Part shown: piece by piece, positions 1 to 8,012 of the stretch | Numbering within the stretch: position 1 is the stretch's first letter | Layout of the letters: each line of letters begins with the position of its first letter | Assembly: GCF_008122265.1 (NCBI RefSeq) | Contig: NZ_CP043042.1 | Span: 3,224,001-3,288,000 of the forward strand | From: Marinobacter fonticola | GTDB lineage: Bacteria; Pseudomonadota; Gammaproteobacteria; Pseudomonadales; Oleiphilaceae | Length of the DNA stretch: 64,000 bases | Direction of reading: 5' to 3' | Notes under the pieces: generated by a model | The model's database searches: none | Told to the model about the DNA's origin: nothing | Seen by the model: only the letters and a program-made list of their open reading frames with translations | Program-made: the position numbers and the translations under genes

Positions 1-1
1 G

Positions 2-91
2 GCTACGGGCATCATCGCGTTGATTGCCTATGTCGTGCTGCGTTTCTTCAGCCGATCAAGCAGCACGCTCGACTTGCTCCGGGAACACTAA
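2..91 (+). CDS. C-terminal end of a small membrane protein (partial, 5' end outside window)
   Basis: An open frame enters from the left edge and stops with TAA at 89-91. The last 29 residues are a hydrophobic stretch (ATGIIALIAYVVLRFF) followed by a short polar tail (SRSSSTLDLLREH), so this is the end of an integral membrane protein. It lies 17 bp before the next small gene and upstream of a membrane-anchored aminopropyltransferase. In many proteobacteria such enzymes sit beside DUF350 membrane proteins, so DUF350 is a possible identity. That is inferred from context only, because too little of the protein is visible to recognise a family. Confidence 0.5.
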   Translation, partial: ATGIIALIAYVVLRFFSRSSSTLDLLREH

Positions 92-108
92 TCAACAGGG
101 ACGTCACT

Positions 109-333
109 ATGCGTTTAATCACCGGCATGACTCTGGCACTACTGGGCATCCTCTATCTCGGCATGTTCGCCTTTGCCAGCGACGGCTACGGCTACTCCGG
201 CCACGATGGCTACAATAGCGGCCCCTCGTTCTGGTATTTCGGTGGCCCGCGCTACTACCCCAACCGTTCCGTCCGCAACGGCAGTGTCGGCGGCCCGGGC
301 GACCGCGGCGCCGGCATCCATTACGGCAAGTAG
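109..333 (+). CDS. Small glycine/tyrosine-rich secreted protein
   Basis: This 74-residue protein starts with a hydrophobic signal-like segment (residues 4-23, ending MFAFAS). The mature part is rich in Gly, Tyr and Ser (DGYGYSGHDGYNSG), with no Cys and no known domain. It sits between the membrane-protein fragment and the aminopropyltransferase, with 17 bp and 11 bp gaps, so the three are probably co-transcribed. The Shine-Dalgarno sequence (cagggacg) is modest. Its function is unknown; the composition suggests a disordered envelope or periplasmic peptide. The operon position and coherent signal peptide support a real gene. Confidence 0.65.
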   Translation: MRLITGMTLALLGILYLGMFAFASDGYGYSGHDGYNSGPSFWYFGGPRYYPNRSVRNGSVGGPGDRGAGIHYGK

Positions 334-344
334 GTACCGAGTCC

Positions 345-1895
345 TTGTTATCCGATACGTCGCAACATCAAGGAAAACTGCAACGCCAGAAACAGGTGCT
401 GATCGGCTCCATCCTGATCGCGGGGCTGTGCTCGATTATCTACGAGCTGCTGATCAGCACCACCGCTTCGTATTTCCTCGGCGACAGTGTGCGCCAATTC
501 TCGATTACGATCGGTATCTACATGGCGGCCATGGGCCTGGGATCGTGGCTGTCCCGTTGGATAAACGGCAACCTGCTGATGGCGTTTATCGCCGTGGAGT
601 TGGTGCTGGGGCTGATTGGCGGCCTGTGCGTGCCGTTCATGTACCTGGCCTACGCCTACACCGACCTGGTGCAGCCGGTCATGATCCTGCTGATTTTGAC
701 GGTGGGCACACTGACCGGACTGGAAGTCCCCCTGCTGACGCGTCTGCTCGAACATCAGGACGTTCTCGCCAGGAACCTGTCCAACGTGTTGTCGCTCGAC
801 TACCTGGGGGCGCTGCTGGCAACTCTCGCCTTCCCGTTCCTGGTGCTGCCCTGGATGGGTGTGTTCCAGTCGTCGCTGGTTTTCGGCCTGCTCAATATCG
901 GCCTGGGGCTGCTCAACCTCTGGTACTTCGCGCCGCAGCTCGACCTGTCGCGCAAGCGGCTGCTGGGCTGGTCGGGCGCCCTCGTGACCTCATTCCTGGC
1001 CGTGCTGCTGATCTTCTCCCAGGGGCTGCTCTCTCACTGGACCAACAGTCTGTATAGCGACCGCGTGGTCCATCGCGAACAAACGCCCTATCAGACCATC
1101 GTGCTCACGCAATACAAAGACGACACCCGGCTGTTTCTTAACGGCAACCTGCAATTCTCGTCCGTTGACGAATACCGTTATCACGAGGCGCTGGTGCATA
1201 TTCCCCTGTCCCAGCACCGGGCGCCGCGCCGGGTTCTCCTGCTCGGTGCTGGAGACGGCATGGCTGCGAGGGAGCTGCTCAAGTATCCCGGGGTCCAGTC
1301 CATCACCATGGTGGACCTCGATCCCGCCGTGGTCGAGTTGGCCCGAACGGATCATCGCTTGATCACACTGAACCAGGGCAGCCTGGATGACCCGCGAGTC
1401 ACGACCGTGGCTCATGACGCCATGCTGTTTCTCAAGGAATCCACGGAACACTACGACGTTATCCTCGCGGACCTGCCGGACCCGAACAACGTCTCGCTGG
1501 CTCGTCTGTACAGCCGGGAATTCTATCGGCTAGCGAAGAAGCGCTTGGCCCCGGGAGGCATCTTCACAACCCAGGCCACGAGTCCCTACTTTGCGCCCAA
1601 GGCGTTCTGGTCCATTCACGCGTCGCTGGCAGCGGCAGGGTTTGAGCGGGTCATCCCCTATCATGTGCAGGTGCCGTCGTTCGGAGAGTGGGGCTTCGTG
1701 TACGCCAGCCGCTTGGAACAACCGCTGAAGCCGACCGAACCGGCCGTCCAGACCCGATTCCTGGACCGCACCACGTTTGCCGAAGCCTTAACCTTCCCCC
1801 GGGACCTCATGCCGACCGACCCGGTGAAACTCAGCTCCCTGGATAATCCGACCGTCCACGACTACTACATGGACGGCTGGACTTACTGGCACTGA
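345..1895 (+). CDS. Membrane-anchored polyamine aminopropyltransferase (spermidine synthase-like)
   Basis: This 516-residue protein has two parts. Residues about 20-230 hold six or seven hydrophobic segments. Residues about 240-510 form a spermidine-synthase fold, with the nucleotide-binding loop LLLGAGDGMAARELL near residue 300, the acidic MVDLDP after the next strand, and the catalytic-site motif DLPDP near residue 375. Family members move an aminopropyl group from decarboxylated S-adenosylmethionine to a diamine, but the substrates of membrane-fused versions are poorly known, and a non-polyamine methyltransferase-like role is possible. The start is a TTG 11 bp after the previous gene; an internal ATG start is possible but would remove part of the first membrane segment. 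Confidence 0.85.
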   Translation: MLSDTSQHQGKLQRQKQVLIGSILIAGLCSIIYELLISTTASYFLGDSVRQFSITIGIYMAAMGLGSWLSRWINGNLLMAFIAVELVLGLIGGLCVPFMYLAYAYTDLVQPVMILLILTVGTLTGLEVPLLTRLLEHQDVLARNLSNVLSLDYLGALLATLAFPFLVLPWMGVFQSSLVFGLLNIGLGLLNLWYFAPQLDLSRKRLLGWSGALVTSFLAVLLIFSQGLLSHWTNSLYSDRVVHREQTPYQTIVLTQYKDDTRLFLNGNLQFSSVDEYRYHEALVHIPLSQHRAPRRVLLLGAGDGMAARELLKYPGVQSITMVDLDPAVVELARTDHRLITLNQGSLDDPRVTTVAHDAMLFLKESTEHYDVILADLPDPNNVSLARLYSREFYRLAKKRLAPGGIFTTQATSPYFAPKAFWSIHASLAAAGFERVIPYHVQVPSFGEWGFVYASRLEQPLKPTEPAVQTRFLDRTTFAEALTFPRDLMPTDPVKLSSLDNPTVHDYYMDGWTYWH

Positions 1896-1937
1896 CGAGG
1901 ATCTGGCAGGCGCAAGCGGTGACGATCAGGCCCAGCG

Positions 1938-2969
1938 TTATTTGTGCCGTTGACCTGCATATTGACTCAAACGCCGGCTCCAGCGCTGCTTGGCATATCG
2001 CCGAAGATTAGACACGTTATCGGTCTCGTCCATAATTTCAGTGCCCAGCAATGTTTCCAGGAGATCTTCAAGGGTCACGATACCGAGCCAGGTGCCCAAC
2101 TCATCGTACGCCACCGCAAGGTGTTGCCGCTCGCGTAACATCTCCGCAAACACATACTCGATATTGGTCCTACCTTTCACGCGCTTAACCGACCTCAGGT
2201 TCGCCATCAGGTCGTCACTGTCACTCAAGTTGATGAGGTCCGACTTATGTGCATACCCCAAGGCCTCACCCTCCTCATCGATAACGGGGTAACGGGAGAA
2301 CGGCAGTGATCGTGCGCGTTCACGAAACTCTGCCACGGTGGTTTCCGGTGTAATCGTCTTGCATACGGTGCGCGGCGTCATGACTGCACTTACCTTGATC
2401 TCGTGGAAACGCAGTGCGTTCAGGATCAAGCGACGCTCATCGTCGTCCAAGGCCTGCTGGTCCCGGCCAATTTCAGCCAGTGCACTGATTTCCGCACGAA
2501 TGTCCGTTTCCGGCTCGCCGGAGACCAGACGACGGGTCACCTGCTTGGACAGCCACACGAAAGGCGCCAGAATCTTCATCAAGACACCCAGGATCGCCGG
2601 CAACCGGGGTGCCAAATCACGCCAGTATTTCGCGCCGATAGTCTTGGGAATAATTTCGGAAAAGATCAGTATTGCCAGCGTCATTATTGCAGACGCCGCG
2701 CCAATCCAGGCTTCACCGAAGACAACCGCCACCTGGGCTCCGACGCCGGTAGCGCCAACCGTATGGGCAACCGTGTTCAGCGTAAGAATTGCCGATAAGG
2801 GGTCGTCTATATTGTCCTTCAGTATCCGCAGACGGGCGAAAAGCTCAGGCCGCTCCTGGCGAACGGATGCAATATAGCTGGGTGTAATCGAAAGGAGCGC
2901 TGCCTCCAGCACCGAACAGAGGAATGAAAAGCCAATCGATAGGATAGCGAAAAGAGTAAGTAATATCAT
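1938..2969 (-). CDS. CNNM/CorC-family membrane protein (DUF21 plus CBS pair)
   Basis: This 343-residue protein has an N-terminal DUF21/CNNM transmembrane domain (about 1-160) with the family signatures SEIIPKTIGA and the early FSFLCSVLEAALLS helix. A pair of CBS domains follows (about 200-320; AVMTPRTVCKTI, FSRYPVIDEEG, YDELGTWLGIVTLEDLLETL). CNNM proteins are linked to Mg2+ efflux or homeostasis, and the CBS pair usually binds ATP-Mg. The C-terminal CorC_HlyC domain of longer relatives is absent; the protein ends in a short basic tail. The gene lies 77 bp downstream of fadH on the same strand and converges on the aminopropyltransferase. The old name 'hemolysin' should not be read as a function. 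Confidence 0.88.
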   Translation of the reverse strand: MILLTLFAILSIGFSFLCSVLEAALLSITPSYIASVRQERPELFARLRILKDNIDDPLSAILTLNTVAHTVGATGVGAQVAVVFGEAWIGAASAIMTLAILIFSEIIPKTIGAKYWRDLAPRLPAILGVLMKILAPFVWLSKQVTRRLVSGEPETDIRAEISALAEIGRDQQALDDDERRLILNALRFHEIKVSAVMTPRTVCKTITPETTVAEFRERARSLPFSRYPVIDEEGEALGYAHKSDLINLSDSDDLMANLRSVKRVKGRTNIEYVFAEMLRERQHLAVAYDELGTWLGIVTLEDLLETLLGTEIMDETDNVSNLRRYAKQRWSRRLSQYAGQRHK

Positions 2970-3033
2970 GGATGCCTACAGTGAACGATGTGGCGCGAGT
3001 ATAGATGAGCGCACAGGCCCATCCAATCACAAA

Positions 3034-3046
3034 GTCCACTAGTGCA

Positions 3047-3049
<3 letters not shown>
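3034..3049. repeat. 8-bp tandem duplication containing the fadH stop codon
   Basis: Read in gene direction the sequence is TAGTGCAC TAGTGGAC: two 8-bp units differing at one base, the first starting with the TAG stop of fadH. The same bases form the 12-bp palindrome ctagtgcactag (3039-3050). TAGTGCAC also follows, and includes, the stop codons of three other genes in this window (17841, 44354 and 47991). Confidence 0.7.
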
Positions 3050-5122
<2,073 letters not shown>

Positions 5123-5200
5123 CTATGGGCGATTCTCATCAGGGTGGCCATGGTAGCATAGCCGCTCTACGACTAAAGGCTAACAAGGAGCGCCTAAAAA

Positions 5201-6013
5201 ATGGCCAAGAACGCTTCAGATCGGATCCTGCTCGACATCGACCGGGGCATCGCCACCGTCACCCTGAACCGCCCGGAAAAATACAACGGGCTGGACATGC
5301 CGATGTTCGAAGCCATTGCCGGAACCGCGCGCAAGCTCAAGAAGGAGCGGCAGGTACGCGCCATTGTCATCAAGGGTAACGGGGAGGCCTTCTGCTCCGG
5401 ACTGGATGTAAAGACGGTGAGCAAAAATCCCGTCAACTTTCTCAAAATGCTGATCAAGCCCGGTCGCAGGATCAGCAATCTGGCGCAGGATGTCGGCTAC
5501 CTCTGGCGCGAAGTGCCCGCGCCGGTCATTGCCGCCACGCACGGCTACTGTTTCGGTGGCGGTTTCCAGATTGCCCTCGGCGCGGATTTTCGCTATTCCA
5601 CGCCGGACTGCGAGTTTTCCATCATGGAAACCAAGTGGGGGTTGATTCCGGACATGAGCCTGACCGTCACCTTGCCCGAACTGATTAGCATCGATCTGGC
5701 CAAGGAACTGACCATGACGGCGCGGCGCTTCAATGGAACCGAAGCAAAGGAGATGGGACTGATAACGCGGGTGTGCGAGGACCCCGTGACCGACGCTTAC
5801 GCTTTCGCCGAAACACTCGCCCAGCAGTCGCCCGATGCGGTAGCTGCGGCAAAACTGCTGTTCAATCGTGCATGGCAAGCCGACGACAAAACGAGCCTAG
5901 CGTGGGAAACCCGCTTACAGAAGAAGATCATCGCCCGCACCAACCAGCGCACGGCGATTTCCAGAAATACCTCAGACCCCGAGCGCGCTTACGAAGACCG
6001 GCGCAGTTTGTAA
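5201..6013 (+). CDS. Crotonase/enoyl-CoA hydratase family protein
   Basis: This 270-residue protein has the crotonase fold. The CoA/oxyanion-hole segments are visible as GNGEAFCSGLDVK (about residues 66-78) and YCFGGGFQIALGADFRYS (about 116-133). The region that carries the acidic catalytic residue in hydratases reads METKWGLIPDMSLTVTLPEL, so the exact reaction (hydratase, isomerase or another) cannot be assigned. A clear Shine-Dalgarno (aaggagcgcc) supports the ATG at 5201. The gene is divergent from fadH and so probably belongs to fatty-acid or acyl-CoA metabolism. It ends about 25 bp before a strong hairpin shared with the convergent EF-hand gene. Confidence 0.88.
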   Translation: MAKNASDRILLDIDRGIATVTLNRPEKYNGLDMPMFEAIAGTARKLKKERQVRAIVIKGNGEAFCSGLDVKTVSKNPVNFLKMLIKPGRRISNLAQDVGYLWREVPAPVIAATHGYCFGGGFQIALGADFRYSTPDCEFSIMETKWGLIPDMSLTVTLPELISIDLAKELTMTARRFNGTEAKEMGLITRVCEDPVTDAYAFAETLAQQSPDAVAAAKLLFNRAWQADDKTSLAWETRLQKKIIARTNQRTAISRNTSDPERAYEDRRSL

Positions 6014-6037
6014 CCCCAGTAAGGACGCGCACCGCAT

Positions 6038-6067
6038 AAAAAAATGCCCGGACCAAAGCCCGGGCAT
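6038..6067 (-). terminator. Intrinsic terminator between convergent genes
   Basis: An 8-bp perfect stem (atgcccgg at 6044-6051 with ccgggcat at 6060-6067) encloses an 8-nt loop. On the minus strand it is followed at once by seven U residues (A-run at 6038-6044), making a textbook terminator for the EF-hand gene. For the plus-strand crotonase the downstream sequence is only weakly U-rich (tctctcg), so termination there would be less efficient. Confidence 0.85.
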
Positions 6068-6136
6068 TCTCTCGTCGGAACGCGTGGCGTTCATATCGGC
6101 CGTAGCGTTCACATCAACCAATGTGCTTCAGGCTGA

Positions 6137-6529
6137 TTACTGCATGCTGCTTTCGTCGTGGCCATCAGCGCCGTCTTTAAATTCTTGGCGCGTGATTTCG
6201 CCATCGTTGTTGGTGTCGCGAGACTCCATCGACATGCGATTGCCTTCAGCTTCACCCTCCGTACCGGCACTGGCAGAGCCACCTGCGGCTGTGCTGCCGT
6301 ACATGTTCAGCTCTTCTTCACTAATAACGCCGTTACCGTCGGTATCGACTTGCTCGAAGCGGGGGCTTTGCATAGCCATCCCGTCTTTCTTGTGCTCCAT
6401 GGTAGTGGCCCCTTCGCGGTCGGCCTTACTGGAGCCCTCGTTATCCATGCTATCGGTACCTGCCAAGGCCATAGGTGCGACCAGTACCGTGGAGATTGCA
6501 GCTGCTAGAGTCATCTTCCTGATCTTCAT
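6137..6529 (-). CDS. Secreted EF-hand calcium-binding protein (paralogue 1)
   Basis: This 130-residue protein has a signal peptide (cleavage expected after ALA at about residue 23), an acidic low-complexity stretch and two canonical 12-residue EF-hand loops: DTDGNGVISEEE at 62-73 and DTNNDGEITRQE at 105-116. Each has acidic or amide residues at the calcium positions 1, 3, 5 and 12 and the central Gly. It is expected to bind Ca2+ in the periplasm or outside the cell. It is a clear paralogue of the gene at 7235, sharing the linker ELN(M/V)YG(S/N)TAAG after the first loop, but it has a longer Gly/Glu insert between the hands. The ATG follows the Shine-Dalgarno aaggaggca. Confidence 0.87.
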   Translation of the reverse strand: MKIRKMTLAAAISTVLVAPMALAGTDSMDNEGSSKADREGATTMEHKKDGMAMQSPRFEQVDTDGNGVISEEELNMYGSTAAGGSASAGTEGEAEGNRMSMESRDTNNDGEITRQEFKDGADGHDESSMQ

Positions 6530-7234
6530 AATGCCTCCTTACTTTGATGGCAATTTTACGATCTGCTTTTAAATGAGCTCGCCACTGACAAGCATTTTGC
6601 TTTACGTCTGCCCAAAGACCTCTGGGCGAACCGGTAGATTTCAACCGGCTCTCACTATCAACTTACGGGAGGCGTTCCTTTTTAGATGCCTCATATGTTG
6701 TTGACAGCGGCTCTTTAACTTAGGTTCCCCACCTATACCCCCCAGTAAATGACCTCTGCTTAATTTTGCGCCATACCGACGTCCAGTACACATAACGCTT
6801 GGACGCCATACGCATCCTCAGCTGCGACCTGAAAGCCATCATTCACCGATCTTCAAAACAAGCCTTTCGGTCGCGCTCAGACCTTATATTCATTATGAGT
6901 CTGTAATGTTTTAGCTCGCTAATATTAATAGTGCAGCGGTCGAACTAGGAGTGCATATAAAGAAGCAGAGCTATAGAGACAACCTGGCTATAGATTGAGC
7001 CTATGTATAGCCTGCCGATACATCGGTGGTTTTCTATTGGTCGTATGGCCAACCTTCATCTTCACTAAAGGAGGGAGTCGTTTCCCGGTGCACTGACGCT
7101 AACGCCTCGGCGACATCGTCCGCCGAGGCGCCGACTGTAGGCCGTCAGTCGCTACGAAGATCAAAAAGCATGTAGTCAAGCCGTTTTGATCGTAATAAAC
7201 AGGCGCCTATAAGGGCGCTCATGGGAGGTTTGTT
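6530..7234. other. 705-bp gene-free region between two divergent EF-hand genes
   Basis: No convincing reading frame lies here. The composition is more AT-rich than the neighbouring genes. The left part presumably holds the promoter of the minus-strand EF-hand gene; the right part holds hairpins in the leader of the plus-strand one (listed separately). The middle (about 6700-7050) contains TA-rich stretches such as ctaatattaatagtg and cctatgtatag that could be promoters, but I cannot place one confidently. Confidence 0.6.
7092..7218 (+). promoter_or_regulatory. Leader region with hairpins upstream of the second EF-hand gene
   Basis: Three successive inverted repeats lie just upstream of the ATG at 7235. 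The first is a perfect 10-bp stem (cgcctcggcg 7103-7112, cgccgaggcg 7121-7130) nested inside an outer pair (actgacg 7092-7098, cgtcagt 7143-7149). The second is gatcaaaa 7159-7166 with ttttgatc 7184-7191. The third is gcgcc 7203-7207 with ggcgc 7214-7218, ending 5 bp before the Shine-Dalgarno gggagg. The layout is that of a structured 5' leader or overlapping operators. It matches no riboswitch class I recognise. Confidence 0.55.
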
Positions 7235-7564
7235 ATGAACATCAGGATGTTTGCTCTGGTTGCAGTCTCAGCCATGTTGATACCCGCTACATCGGCGCTG
7301 GCCGACGATTCGATGAAGAAACAAAGCGACAGCGAGGGCATGAGCCAAAGTGGCGACATGGCCATGAAAGGCCCTAAATTCGAAGAAATGGATACCAATG
7401 GGGACGGCAAGATTTCGTCTGACGAGCTGAATGTGTATGGCAACACGGCCGCCGGTGATTCCACAGCCGAGCGGCGCATGAAGCGCATCGAAAAGCACGA
7501 CATGAACGATGACGGCAACATCAGCCGTGAAGAGTTCAATGAGGCTGTTAAAAAAGCCCAGTAA
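7235..7564 (+). CDS. Secreted EF-hand calcium-binding protein (paralogue 2)
   Basis: This 109-residue protein has a signal peptide (MNIRMFALVAVSAML...ALA, cleavage near residue 23), a Met/Ser/Asp-rich spacer and two EF-hand loops: DTNGDGKISSDE at 53-64 and DMNDDGNISREE at 89-100. The calcium-ligand positions are intact in both. The ELNVYGNTAAG linker matches the paralogue at 6137-6529, so the two arose by duplication, followed by loss or gain of the insert between the hands. A strong Shine-Dalgarno (gggaggtttgtt) precedes the ATG. The role is probably periplasmic Ca2+ binding or sensing; no partner gene is visible. Confidence 0.87.
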   Translation: MNIRMFALVAVSAMLIPATSALADDSMKKQSDSEGMSQSGDMAMKGPKFEEMDTNGDGKISSDELNVYGNTAAGDSTAERRMKRIEKHDMNDDGNISREEFNEAVKKAQ

Positions 7565-8012
7565 ATAGACGGCGCCCGGTAACCCGCAGTCGGGCGCCAT
7601 CATCCAAGCTCATCAATGCTTGACCTGAGAGGTTGGCCACGTATCATCACCGTTCGAGATCAACCAAGCGCTCTGGATACCCTGCAGCCTGACAATCGCC
7701 GGTTTAGCCAATAAAAGAGGCATCGCGCGGTCAGGCCCCAGAAACGCGTTGACGGAGCAGTCATGTTAGAACGGCCCCGTGAGTTCACATTGCCATCCCC
7801 CGAGCCGGACGCTTTCGTGCCGTTACGCCCCGGCCGTCTTCCCTATTTCCCCGACCCGCCCAGCCCGCTTTAAAGCGAATTCGGTCGCGCTTAGGCTGTG
7901 CATGGCCGAGACCTGGACGCTAAACTCAGGCAACCCAGGCGTATTCCTGACAGTCGATGACCGAACAGCGTTGAACGCGTAATCATCACATTTGAAGAAC
8001 AACGAGGTTGCA
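7565..8012. other. 448-bp intergenic region before the mrp operon
   Basis: Apart from the hairpin at its left end I see no gene with convincing composition. It must contain the mrp promoter, but no clear -35/-10 pair could be assigned. Confidence 0.5.
7571..7598 (+). terminator. GC-rich hairpin after the EF-hand gene
   Basis: A perfect 8-bp stem (ggcgcccg with cgggcgcc) with a 12-nt loop starts 7 bp after the stop codon. No U-run follows, so it may protect the mRNA 3' end or act as a weak terminator. Confidence 0.5.

Noticed and set aside
173..1057. 294-codon frame over the aminopropyltransferase gene
   Set aside because: It is an Arg/Ala/Pro-rich out-of-frame reading of a well supported gene, a common artefact in GC-rich DNA.
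7779..7982. 67-codon frame before the mrp operon
   Set aside because: No ribosome site, no hydrophobic or domain pattern, and random-looking composition.
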